Positions 48,082 to 60,000 of a DNA stretch of 64,000 nt are shown one piece after another. The translations under genes and the position numbers were made by a program. The notes below the pieces were generated by a model. The model had not been told where the DNA came from. It was given only the letters and a program-made list of their open reading frames with translations, and did not search any database. Every line of letters begins with the position of its first letter. The first letter of the stretch is position 1. Source of the stretch: Hypericum androsaemum (taxonomy: Eukaryota; Streptophyta; Magnoliopsida; Malpighiales; Hypericaceae). Where the stretch lies: positions 8,731,827-8,795,826 of the forward strand of contig OZ023197.1 of the NCBI GenBank assembly GCA_963995505.1. Reading direction: 5' to 3'.

Positions 48082-48421
48082 TGAGAATTCTACATCATTT
48101 AATGTAAGAATGAAAGACAAATTTATAAATGTGAAAAATCTATCAACTCATAGCATCAAAGTTTTGGGTTGGATATGTAGATTCTAATATGGTATCAGAG
48201 CGGGTTATTCTCGTGCCTATTGTTGTACTCACATGACCCCCGTTTCTCGCACGTTGGTGAAGTCAAAGCCTGTACAATCTTCGACCCAATAGATCTCGTT
48301 TGAGGAAGCATTTTGAAAATTCTACATCACTTAGTACAAAAATGGAAGACAAATTTATAAGTGTAAAAAATTAACCAACCCATTATTTTAAAATTTTAGA
48401 TTGGATATGAAAATTTTTACA
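48082..48421 (+). mobile_element. TRIM (miniature LTR retrotransposon), 340 bp
   Basis: Two 108-bp direct repeats (48082-48189 and 48314-48421) begin TGA(G/A)AATTCTACATCA. The right one ends TTTTACA. Directly after the left repeat comes TGGTATCAGAGC (48190-48201), a perfect initiator-Met primer-binding site, and a purine-rich stretch (tttgaggaagca) precedes the right repeat. The interior is only 124 bp and non-coding. This is the standard layout of a TRIM. The repeats have diverged and no target-site duplication is left, so it is old. Confidence 0.85.
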
Positions 48422-49226
48422 CTAGCCTATCATGAACATTTTAGGTAGGAGAGGATTGAATTTGGATGTCATGCCACCATGTAAAATAAATTATTTTTTG
48501 CGAGCATAAAGTTAATGTTACAGAGAATTCATTGATTGACCACTCCTTTAAAAGTCTCTTCGACACTTTCCGATGAAACAAAAATGTCCAGGGACATGGA
48601 CAGACCACGTTTGATGGATTAGAAAGAGAATTAGCAGCTTTTCTCGAAGAGGCTTCAACAATGTTTAGATCAACAGTCAATAAAATTTTTCTAGATTAAT
48701 TAGAAAATTTTGGATTTGAATTTATTGAACATAATTATAGAAATTTTTCAAAAGTCATGCCAAATTCGAACATGAATTAATCGAACAATAAATATTTTGT
48801 ATTATATGGTACAAAAAATTGCCTAAAATATTGGCTTTCTTGAAACGCTTTCAATATTCCAACTATTCACTTTCTAGCAGGCATGAGTTTAACCGAGCAA
48901 GGTTTTACTTGTCATGGCTTTATATATACTAGTTAATAGCATATCTTTGGTAATAAAAAATATTTTTTAATACCATTTAATTTTGATATTTTCATTAGGG
49001 GTTTATAATAAAGTTGCATGGATTATTTACGATCATTTTTTCAGTTTAATAAAATAACTCATAATTTTGTTAGTTAGTTGTTCGTCTAACTCGCCTACAT
49101 AGATTAATATCTATTGTTGCGAGTCACCGGGGTACGATGGATAGACCACCACCTTGTTATGCTCTAACGTGACATAACACATGGTCATACAAGAACAACA
49201 ATGAATCTCAAATTTTATAAGAATAA
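48422..49226. other. AT-rich intergenic sequence
   Basis: A 79-codon minus frame (48680-48441) has no recognisable content. I see nothing else. Confidence 0.45.
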
Positions 49227-49990
49227 TTAATTATAGGGAAAAGTCTACTTTAGTACCCTGTGGTATCGCGAAAAATCCAGTCAGTACCCTGTGGTTTAAA
49301 ACGTATCAATTGAGTCATACTTATTCCAATTAACATCAATTAGAGGCCCGGGCAGCTGCCCGGACCTGCCCGAACCTACCCGACCCCTGCCCGAACTACG
49401 TGGCCAGCCACGTCACCAAATTTTGATGACGTGGCGCCACGTGGACATCCTCCTCCCTTCCTCCTCCGCCTCCTCCTCTGCCTCCTCCCCTCCTCCTCCT
49501 CCTCCTCCTCCTCCTCCCCCCGCGTCCTCCTCCTCCTCCCCTCCTCCTCCTCCTCCTCCCCCCGCTTCCTCCTCCTCCTCCTCCTCCCCGCGTCCTCCTC
49601 CTCCTCCTCCCCCCGCGTCCTCCTCCTCCTCCTCCTCCCCCCGCGTCCTCCTCCTCCTCCTCCTCCTCCTCCCCCCGCGTCCTCCTCCTCCTCCTCCCCC
49701 CGTGTCCTCCTCCTCACCCAGCGTCCTCCTCCTCCTCCTCCTCCTCCTCCCCGCGTCCTCCTCCTCCTCCTCTCCACGTGGCGCCACGTCATCAAAATTT
49801 GGTGACGTGGCTGGCCACGTAGTTCGGACAGGGGTCGGGTAGGTTCGGGCAGGTCCGGGCAGCTGCCCGGGCCTCTAATTGATGTTAATTGGAATAAGTA
49901 TGACTCAATTGATACGTTTTAAACCACATGGTACTGACTGGATTTTTCGTGATACCACAGGGTACTAAAGTAGACTTTTCTCTTAATTAT
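49227..49990. mobile_element. Near-perfect foldback MULE/MITE (746 bp) with TCC-repeat core and 9-bp TSD
   Basis: The element is 49236-49981, flanked by TTAATTATA at 49227-49235 and 49982-49990. The arms, about 205-210 bp each (49236 to about 49446 and about 49776-49981), are inverted copies with only a few differences, for example gggaaaag versus gagaaaag at the tips. They are GC-rich near the centre, with gcccgggcagctgcccgg-like palindromes. Between the arms lies a TCC-rich core. No transposase is present, so it would be moved in trans by a MULE transposase. Confidence 0.95.
49447..49775. repeat. TCC/TCCCCCGCG simple-repeat core of the foldback
   Basis: Runs of TCC triplets are interrupted at irregular intervals by ccccgcg words. 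The three-base period leaves several frames open on both strands (poly-Pro/Ser one way, Glu/Gly/Arg-rich the other). These are not genes. Confidence 0.95.
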
Positions 49991-51392
49991 AATATCGTGT
50001 TAGGAATTTCATATTCAATTTAAAATCTAAAAAATAAATTGATAAATATTGAACACTTAAGAACAAATAAATCATAGTCGCAACTAATGTACTAATCTCC
50101 ACAAAAATGAATACGATGAATGATATGTGTCATCCCGTACGGTTGCTGCAGGGAGGGTGGGAAGCACATGCTTACGCAGCAAAACGAATGTCTGGTCGTC
50201 CTGTGTGCTGTGTCTTAATTTAGTATGTGGCCTTTACGCTTTCCGATTATTCTTCTTGGATTGTGGGGAAACAAACACCATCATGCATGCCAACGTCTCC
50301 CTTTATTTGTTTATAATTACCGCTTAATTAGTTATTAACTCATGACCCCTCGTATTTATGTGTGCCCGCTCTGCCATTTCCCTCAATTATATTAGGTAAA
50401 AAATTCAATTTAGTACCTGGTAGTTTAACCTATTTGTACACCATTATCCCGTCGTTTTAAAATGTTCGAGCAAGTGACATAGGTTTCTCAAATTGACAAT
50501 CAATTATTTGAGTAAATTTTTTGGACAAAAATACCTTTAACTATCATTAAATTAAATTTTAAAAAATAAATCATAAATCATAAAAATATGAAAAATATTA
50601 CAAGAGTTGCAAATAAGTTTGTCTACATATTGTTTCTGATTTAATTAAACATATAACTTAAAATAAAATTTTATTCCTAACTATACTTGGGGTATTTTCA
50701 TCCAAAAAAATTACTTAAATAACGAAGTGTCATTTGAAGAACCTCCTGTCATTTGATCTAATATTTTGAAACCATAAGCAGTAGTGCGCAAATAGGCAAC
50801 TCACATAATACTAAAGTGGATTTTTATAAATATATTATTATATCCTATGCTTCCATTGACAGGTAATGTCATCATGCCCATGCCAACCACTTATTTGTGC
50901 ATCTATTGATCTCTATCCCACCTTTTCTCAATTGCACTCATCGGCGTACTTTGCACAAATTTTAAAAAAATTTAAGCTATTTATGAATAACGATTAATTT
51001 CAAAATTATTGAATCTTATAAATAGTGTGATTCTCCGAGCAGTAACTTTTTTCAGTTAATGAATCCAATGTTACTTGACTCAATTTTGACATTGAGATTT
51101 ATGCAGTAGATGTATTAATACTAAACAACACTAATTATTAATTGGTTTTGGCGTTTAGTACAGATACTGAAATAATTTTAGTTTCCAACGTGCAAAATGC
51201 AACTGTTTTGGATGATGGTATATCATACAATATTTGTCATTCATTGATAAGGAAATTTATAATCTGAGCTGAATCGTTATTTTGAGGGGAAAGCTGAGTC
51301 GTTATGATGCGCCAATAAATATACGATCCCTGAGTAACTTTATGTTTGTTTCCAACTAATACGATTTACTTTTATTTGAGAACATATTAACA
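49991..51392. other. AT-rich intergenic sequence
   Basis: No supported gene or element. A stretch at 50395-50480 (ttagtacctggtagttta) resembles the ends of the neighbouring foldback family but has no partner that I could find. Confidence 0.45.
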
Positions 51393-52293
51393 AATAAATT
51401 TGGGTAAATTACTATAGCATCCTTCGTATTTGACTAAATCAACAATTTAGTCCTTCGTATTTCAAAAATTATTTTTCCGTTCCCCGTATTTGATTTTATT
51501 ATACCTCGGATTCCTAGCTAAAGTCAACAGTCAATTTTTTTTTTGTTTTTTAATAAAATGATAAAAATATCCTTCAAAAACACAAAAAAGTTATCTCCTT
51601 CCTCTCGATCGGCTTCTTCTCGTCGACGGCGACTAGCTTTGATGCCGGCGGTCGTGGCGCTTTCTTCTTGGGTTAAAAACACGACAGTTACGACGAGAAC
51701 CTGGCCCCTTCTCTCCCCATCGCATCCATGTCGTCTCCTCCTCTCACTCTTACCATCGTCTCAGATCGACACCAGCGACATCAGCAGCCGATGGGGATTT
51801 TCCAGTGGCTCCTCCACCATGCGTAGCCTTCAATTATAGCTGCCACAGGGACCGGCACCATCCCGGCATGCGCCCTGGCCTCAGCCGGCGTCGCTCTGGC
51901 CTCCCAGGAGGTTTCACCGCTACGGTTCTTTGAAGTTAATCATCAATTACCTATTCCAACCGTTTGAAGTAAAGAATGGCTAAAGACGGACCCAACTGGG
52001 AAGGGCCGACGGCATCGGGAGAGCACCGTCGTCATCTGCTTCTTCTATAGGCTGGGACTTTGGCTCTGGATGGGGTTGGAGATCGGCTGCGTTGTTGTTG
52101 CCCGCATTCAGAGTTCTTGTTGTTGCCGGCGGTGGAGCTCCGAGGAAGGAGATTATTATTTTTTAAGATATTTTTTAATGACAAAAACGAAAAAAATAAT
52201 TGATGATATTAGTAAGGGACCCGAAAGTATAATAAACAAAGAGGACAGGAGAATAAATTTTGAAACAAGGGATTAAATTTGCCCAATAAATTT
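51393..52293. mobile_element. MULE-type TIR element (883 bp) with perfect 9-bp TSD
   Basis: The element is 51402-52284, flanked by AATAAATTT at 51393-51401 and 52285-52293. Its ends (about 140 bp, diverged) share gggNaaatt, ccccgtatttgattttattatac and a tcaacagtcaa/tatcatcaatta segment with each other in inverted orientation. The same blocks are found in the element at 15059-15972, so both belong to one family. The core (51600-52150) is GC-rich and gene-like, but its open frames do not exceed 98 codons and show no known domain. Capture of host sequence is possible. Confidence 0.9.
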
Positions 52294-52859
52294 TTAAAGC
52301 ACTTCAAAGGAATTTGCCAAAAAAGCATGTCTCGTTTTTCAGTAAAGGGTGACTCTTGTGTAGTTTTCTAGTAGATCTTTCTACATGTTAAAATTTGACT
52401 CAATATCTTATTATCGCTCCACATTTTATCACTTTAATCAAATTTCAAATATGCCGGCATTATTTTTATACAAATTAAAATGGTCAATGTAAGGATATAT
52501 TGCCGCTATTAAAAGGAAAATATGATTAAAAAATCAGGCAAAAACATCGAGAGAAAAAAACGCGAACAAATTTGAACCATTCCGATAAATTTTACTTTAT
52601 TTAAATAGGGCCCAAAATTGCATTTTTGGAGACAAACGGACAACCCGTATTTTTTTAGAAGTAAATTTTATTGATAATATTTGGTAAAGAACTCACAATC
52701 ACGCGGCCGATGTCTCATCAAAATTCTACTGCGACAAATCCTGTGGAAAAAATTCACACCTAAAAAAGATTATCGTCGGTAATACCACGGGTACAAAGTT
52801 TTTGCTGGACCCCATGGTACATTCGATAATGCTTATCTCAAATTTCTCCAAATAACAAG

Positions 52860-53320
52860 ACAGATGTGTCATTTCTTATACGTCATTATTTGGGCAAATC
52901 GCCAGACGCTTCTGTGAGTGCTGCTCGTGGTCCGGCTTGTCGGCTGGCGTTCGGCCTCAGGATATCCTTCTTTTCATGGAGTCCATCAGGACGGCTGTCT
53001 AGCCATAGCAGGGTGGGCTTGGTTGGGTTACTTGGGTGGGTTCTTGGTATCTGTTTATGTATTTGCAGCTTAATGTGATTGGTAGTTCGCTCCCATAGGG
53101 ACTTTTTCCCTACCGTTAATTTTTGCACGGAGTTTTCAACGGTAAAATTTTGACGAGACCCGCAACTGCAACCTTGTGAAAGTTTTTTTTCTTTTTTCAT
53201 AAAGTTGGGGTTATCTGGGTAGATTGTTAGCGTTGTTACTTTGGTTGCGCCTGTGCAACCTTATTGTACTTTGTACCTGGATGTTTTTCAAGATTAATAT
53301 ATTTGCCGTTAAAAAAAAAT
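52860..53320 (+). mobile_element. 5'-truncated LINE, 3' end only
   Basis: The plus-strand sequence ends in gtacctggatg...aatatatttgccg followed by A9 (53311-53319), a typical LINE 3' end. A short frame at 52866-53078 may come from the end of ORF2 or the 3' UTR. No RT motif is present. Confidence 0.5.
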
Positions 53321-55500
53321 GAAGGAGCATCGTCTTGACATGAAGAGGAAAAAAATAAAATAAAAATGAACGCATCAAGCTTCCAGGATCTCAGACAAAT
53401 AAGGAATCGATGTAGGGTAAACCCTCATGATTCTTCATAACTCTATTTTAAATTGATTAAAAGTCTTGGTACTAGTCGAAAGAAGTATTAAAATTTAATA
53501 GTATCCTTATCATAATAACTAATACATTTTTCAAAACTATTAGTGGTAAATTTCGATCTCAACTTTCATATAAAGTGATATTTTTTAATAAATAAGTATA
53601 TTTTTACATACTATTTTAGGGAATGCTAATCTAATTTATAAGTATTTTTTAGGTGAAGGTTTCATCACAAACAATTATTAATATATTATTAAAAAAGACA
53701 AGAATTTATTAAAATTTTCTATGAGATAATAAGTATGATTGTTATTAATATATATTTTTGATTACTTATGAACAAAGAAATAAGTATTTATTATTATTAT
53801 TTTTTCTGATTGACAGAATATTTTTTTGAATTTATGTACTGATAAATACTCAATTTGAATAATATTAAAGTTAAAAAATGTAAACTTTTTATATATGATA
53901 ATTTTAAAAAATGTAAACCTTTTATATATGATAATTCTCTGAAGTGATATTTTTTCGGTGCCCAACATATTATTTTATGGATGTTTTACTCTATCTGAGA
54001 GGAGCTAACAAAACGTCTTATGTCCCAAACAAAACTTGAAAGACTGACTGGTCAAGCTTTACCAAAAGTAATGGCAAGATGAACGCGTCAACGACGACCC
54101 GATCCAGATGATGGGTCCACTCTTGTAAATATCACACAAAAAATTAGAGGACTGCATGTTTCCTTGTGTTGGGAATTTATAGGGAAAGAAACAAGGTGAA
54201 ATGAAAAAAAAAAGAACAGGAATAGCAAAAAAAAAACATCGCATGCAAAAAATATATACGACTAGCTGCATCTTTACTTGTCAAGAGTAAGACAGCGTGG
54301 AATCTTTCATGTTATTGGGACCAAAATATATAATGAGACCACTTCCATTGTCCGATTCGTTAATAGCTGTTCAAGTTTATTTTTGTTTTATACCACTTGT
54401 GTATTGACAATCATTCGTCGAACAATTCGCTCAAATTAGATAAGATTTTTATAAAATGGCAAAATTCTTCCAATAACTATTTAACATTGCTCAATTTTCA
54501 AGAACTAGAATTCGAAATATTTTAGTTAAATTATAACAACTATCTCATGATTTGATTTAAATACCTATTGTTTAGATAAATTTTATACAATATTTGGTTT
54601 TATTTTCACTATTTATATGCATCTTTGCTTGGTTTAATTTAAAATTTCTGTGACTAACTTTTTAATCATATTATTATAAAAAAGACGGCCCACTTAACTT
54701 CCATTTCTATTTAATTGGAAATTTGAATTATTTTAGTTAATGATTTTTTTTCTGAATCTTGTAAGATTATATTTGTTTTGCTTGAAAGGAGATCACGATT
54801 AATAATTGTTTATAATATGTTGATCAGACCAATATAGAAGTGTAATATTCTTGAATTTGCATAGAAACTATATATTAGGTCTCGTCAAATGTGAAAAATG
54901 CCATCCTCTCTTTATTTATTTGAAGGTCAGAAAAAAGGACCTTTTCTGCAACATTCTCTAAAAGAAATGGCCTTTTTCTGGTCATTTTCTCATCGGAAAT
55001 GGGACATGCCCTAAGACCTTTTTGTTTTTTAATCTTAGATGACCCCCTCAACATTATTCCTCGAAAACAGGTGGACCATATACTTCTAAGTTCTATCCCC
55101 TAATAAACAAAGTCAAGTAGGTAAAGAATCATGAAATTCATATAACCACGGCCTCACTAATAAGAATATATATGGATTCATCAAAGAATAATGATGTGTC
55201 GCTTGTTACAATAATACAACAAAAATATCACCCAATACATAAATCAATAGGTAAAAATAATTTTAATTTAATTAAAAATTTTGGGTTCAACTCGAAATAC
55301 GGTGTTAAAATTTGTATGAAGAATTGCGCCGTCTTAACTATGCTTCATTTGAATTTAAATTAGTCAAAATTATTCGAGACTTGAACCACTATTTCCTCTC
55401 CTCTCTCTCTTGGCAACTACTACAAGCTTCCAAACAAAGAATTAAAAAAGAAAGTGAGATTTGCAATGCTTATTCCTCTTGTTGTCCTCGGACAATTAAT
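53321..55500. other. AT-rich intergenic sequence upstream of the LAX2-like gene
   Basis: A 33-bp unit (ttaaaaaatgtaaac...) is duplicated in tandem at 53871-53903 and 53904-53936. No gene is supported. The last few hundred bases presumably belong to the upstream region of the following gene. A TATA-like ttatatatgat lies at about 55519-55530, some 200 bp before the upstream ORF. Confidence 0.45.
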
Positions 55501-55728
55501 AAGCTTCAGGAGGATCATATTATATATGATCAAATTATGAAACACAAAATAAAAATAATAAAAACCCTTATCTGGTTAATGGGTGTCCTTTATTCTTCTC
55601 TCTCCTCCTCCAATACCATTGATTCCATAATTCTTGCTCATGCTTTATGGCTACACCAACCATAGATCCTTTCTCCCTCTATAACTCTCCCTCCTCCTCC
55701 TCAAAACCTCTTCTCTCCCAATATTATT

Positions 55729-55797
55729 ATGGCTCACCTTGAGACCACCACCACAAAATCCAGCCACCACCCTTACTACTACTTGCTAGTCATATGA
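55729..55797 (+). promoter_or_regulatory. Upstream ORF (22 codons) overlapping the main start codon
   Basis: An ATG at 55729 opens a 22-residue frame rich in Thr, His and Tyr. It stops at TGA 55795-55797, which overlaps the ATG of the main frame (55794-55796) as ATGA. A CT-rich leader with repeated ctcctcc words precedes it. By analogy with other plant uORFs it could lower or gate translation of the main protein. That it lies in the transcript is inferred. Confidence 0.5.
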
Positions 55798-57058
55798 CCA
55801 TGGTTCGAGCTCGAACAACTCTCTCAGCGCAAGAAGATCAAGAAACCCGGTTATTGTTCCATCTCCAACACCCTTTTAGTTACAATTATTGTGGTGGGTT
55901 TTATGGTGATACTAGCTGCTACAACAATAATATTGGCCTTATGACCCGGTTAGGATCTGATATCATTCAGCATCATCATCCCATGGCGGATCATCGTCAA
56001 GACGAATCTAGAACTAACACTAGTGATCTCAACGAAGAAGCGGCTGGCTCCAGCTCCAAGGAAGCCCTCCAAGAAGAGAGAGATCATCATGAAGGGTGGC
56101 TCCAATTAAGCATAGGATCATCATCAAGAATAATAGCCAGCCAGGAAGACCAAGAAGAAGAAGAAGGAGCCAGGAGGGCACAAGGAGATCAATTGCTAGA
56201 GCTCGATCTCTTACATGGCGGACGAGAAGGAGGAGGAGGAAGGTCGTCGTTTATAGCTCCGCCTTTAATGGCTGCTCCTAGTACTTCTAACCCTCCAAAG
56301 CCTTCTAGCTTTAGTACATCCTCCTTGTTCTTTCAACAACACCAAGTACCGGGAAGTAGCACCTCATTGTACCCTCATCATCATCATTATCATCCTCCGA
56401 ACCCGCCTCTTTTTCATCAACAAGAGATGAATTGGGGGTTCAGGCCTTCGCTTCACGGCTTCGCAGCCGCGCCTTCTTCCTCGTCTTCTTCTTCTTTGAT
56501 CCCTCTCGGGGCCTATTTTTCCCGTCCCTTTCAACTACACGGCGGAGCTGGGAGGCTAGATGTTCCTGTACCGAGCCAGGAGTTTAGAGTCATCGATCTT
56601 CCAAGGAGACCCTTTTCTAGCATTTGGTTCATGCTTCAAGCGTCACAAAACCAGTAAGTTAATATTTAGCTCAATTAGTATATTTTTTTCTATGTATTTG
56701 TTGGTAACAAATATATTGTTGCTCTCTAATTCAATGCAGAGTCAAAGAACCGTTTCTACCTCAAATATCTAAGAGCTACCTCAGAATCAAGTAAGAGCTC
56801 TGTGTAATTTTTTTTTTTGGGGTTTTTTAATTTATTGATTTCCAGAGTTTTTGCCAAGTTAATTTCTTCCATATTTCCCGTTTGGAGTCGATTTATTGTT
56901 GCCCTTGTTTTTTTTTCCTTCTATAATTGTTTTGTTTCAATGCAAGTCAAAAATGTTGATTTCGTGCTTTCCATGATTTAATTAGGGACGGGAGGATGAC
57001 AGTTCGGCTATTATTGAAGTACCTGGTTAACAAGCTGAGACTGGATAGCGAATCAGAG
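55794..57058 (+). CDS. LAX PANICLE 2-like nuclear protein with RAWUL start (exons 1-3; 3' end not found)
   Basis: Resembles the plant LAX2-like family, of which rice LAX2 acts in the nucleus in axillary-meristem formation. Exon 1 (55794-56653, phase 2) begins MTMVRARTTLSAQEDQETRL. It is Ser/His/Pro-rich with a WLQLSIG segment (about residue 101), an LELDLL motif, a YPHHHHYHPP run, and the conserved end SSIWFMLQASQNQ. Exon 2 (56740-56790) encodes VKEPFLPQISKSYLRIK and exon 3 (56986-57058) DGRMTVRLLLKYLVNKLRLD plus SESE, the first half of the RAWUL (ubiquitin-like) domain. All junctions are GT-AG (GTAAGT, GTAAGA, GTATTT donors), and 860+51+73 nt keeps frame (328 codons). The rest of the RAWUL domain should follow, but I see no such exon before 64000. 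ATG 55800 is an alternative start. Confidence 0.75.
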
Positions 57059-60000
57059 GTATTTATTTTATAAAACCCGATTTAAATTTCCTTGCATTAT
57101 TGCTTGCTTCTTCCTTAATTCCATTCCAACAAAAAAAATCAATGTACCAAAATAAGTAGGTGGTGCATGGTGGTACTTTGAACGCTGATTCCTCAATTTT
57201 GGCAAATACCAAATTAGGGAGAAACCAAATCAACAAATAAAACTAAGCCAATCCTCTCAATTCAGTGAATTTAATTTGTATGGATATAAGTGGTGTTAGA
57301 GAAATGACAGGAACATCGGAACTAAGTGCATCCTCTCGTAGCAATTGCTTTTTTTATATTCCTTTTGCATGTTTAGGTGGGAAGTATATTTCTAGGTAGC
57401 CATCTACTTTTTTTAATCAACGATCAATTAGTAATAGAATTGTTCCAACGTAATCAAAAGGACTCGAGTTCGAGCCACTGAAAATACAGTAGTGTCAAAT
57501 ACTTGTTAGATTAGTATTCTCACCTTTTAAAGGTCCTATCTGACTCCTGTATTGGTAACTTGCCTTAACATTCTTCTAATCATGGAACAAAATACATGCT
57601 TAATCACGATAATGCACCTTCTAATTGCCTAGTTAGTTATTAAGAATGTTCTTATAATTCACATGATTAGCTAGTGACGATCGGAAAGGTACAATAGGGT
57701 TCGGGAGTATGTATTACTTTGAAGATAAAACAGAAAACTACATGCCACCTTATTTCCAATTGACCCAAAACGAATGCGAGATGTTCTTGGCTTATAAAAA
57801 TGGGTTTCCCTCTTTTGGATCATTTATAAGCATGGATGAAAATAACGTCTCAATGATCTAGCATGCTTCAAATAAAATACAACAAGTTAGCACACAAGAG
57901 TACAAAAAAAGTTGAAGAGTTAAGCAATTACTATAAGCTATCCTAAAGCGGTTGAAAAACGATAGTGAATTGGATACTCTTACGCAAAATTTTGAGTGTG
58001 AACATAGTGAATTGAGTAGATATTGCTAGAAGAAAGTCTCTTTGGCATGAGACGATAAAAAAAACCAATTGGGAGATGCTAGAATCGAAGACGGTGGGAG
58101 TAGAATCCTAGGACAAGAATATGGTTGTCGATTATGTTCTTGATAATATACTTTTGGCCTAAGTATGTATAGAATTAATCACTAGAAGCTTATAGGAAAA
58201 ATATTTATCACTCATAGGACAAATTAACACTTGCCAAAGCCAAAATTGGTTACAAATCAAGTTTTCGCTTAGCTTAGAGGTATATATAGTGAAATCCGAG
58301 AGCTGGATGCATCTAGATTATCTTTAACTCTAACTCTTCTAGAGAGTTTCTCCCGATTTTTCCTAGAGATTAGGATTTGGCCATTAAGAATATCAGAGTC
58401 GAATTAACTTGCTGTCTTGAACATGAAATTCTTCTTGTTTTAGTAGATTTTTTTATCTATACCACATGGTATTCAGACACCCAACTAGAATAAAATTTGA
58501 ACGAACAATAAACTAGGACCAATGGTATTTTGTGATTAAGAAACTAGGGTTTGTTCTACTCTCCAAATTCCTTATTTTCTGAATTCACTTTAATGACAAT
58601 TATTGAATCATCATGATAAGGTTTGCATGAGGCAATGTTAATGATGCTAGCTGCTGTTATTGCTTTTTTTCACTCACTCTCTCTCAATTTAGATTGTTCT
58701 TAAAGCACAATATCTCATTATGAAAAGTCATTTTATATTCTGAAATTATTACAATCAAGTAGTTCTAAAATTGCCAACCCTAAGTCTCACCCAAAATCAA
58801 TGAAACCCCACGTGTGTGTGAAAGCACTACTCCTTCAATGAGTAAATCTTGAGGTTGAACCAAGTAGTATTATGTATTTTCTTAACAGTGCACATTATTA
58901 AAATAATCTTGAAAGCTTTATGAAAAAATAATCGAGGAAAACTATATACTAGATATCAAATTTTTGTTTTTCTAAGACTAAAACAAGAAGCAGCCAGTGT
59001 AATCAATTTTTCACACTAGATCATTTCCTTTACAATTTAATTCTAAACAAGAAACTCTTTCTACAATCCTGCTGAAAAACCTCGAAATTCCCCTGAAGAA
59101 ACTCCTTCTGTTACTTGAATTAGGGAACATTTTGTGAATGTGGTAGCTATGTGTAAAAAAAATCACTCTTAAATTTTTTGGTTGAATATGAAAATTCTAA
59201 CGTGTTATTAGAGCGGATTGATTATAAGTGTTAAAAATTCATCAAACAACTGTCATAAAATTTTGTGTTGAATGTAAAAAATTTAACATCCTCCGAATAT
59301 CTTTAGTTAAAAAATATGTATCCTAGCGACCCTTAGAAAGCCACCAAATTTATCAGTATGCAAATCATAGACAATTCCCCATTTTGAGGGTGATCAAAAA
59401 CGCCAAACCACTTATCTTGTACGATCAGCAACTATGTTTTTAGGATAATTGACAAATAAGACACCATGCACATAATGACAAAATTCGTATGCAATTTACG
59501 GACTATTTTAACCTTAATGACAATCCACGTCCTAAATTGACTTTGTCTTGTGGGAAAATAAACATAATTAAGCTAATGCCCTGGTGGATTATACAACTAA
59601 AATAAAAAGATACCGAAACTTCGAATATTATCCATCTATATACTAACCAAGATTTTAACGAAGACATCCACGTAGAATTATTCGGATTAGTTGGCTCTTG
59701 TCCTAGGTGGTTATTTCCCATATCATAATGTTATGTCTCCTTCGTTTGCTACAACTAAGTAACGCACGTATTTATATACTATTTTTATATTAGTAGTTTG
59801 GAAATTTTAAAATTGCATGACACCTTCAACATTCCATTGTCCTTGTATAATATAATGTTTGCTTTGCGTACTCCGTTTCTCTAGGTCAACCCTCTTTTGT
59901 GATGAATTGGATGAGAATTTAATTAAGAGTAATATATATTCAATCTAAGTTGTTTCTTGCACTTCATGGCATACCATGAAGCTTTTGAGATTTTGTTAAT

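Noticed and set aside
49376..49842. Four overlapping frames of 124-139 codons on both strands
   Set aside because: They are translations of TCC triplet repeats and of the inverted arms of a foldback element, not genes.
55172..55665. Frames of 63 and 117 codons upstream of the LAX2-like gene
   Set aside because: No protein-like content or splice connection to the gene; composition matches AT-rich intergenic DNA and a CT-rich leader.
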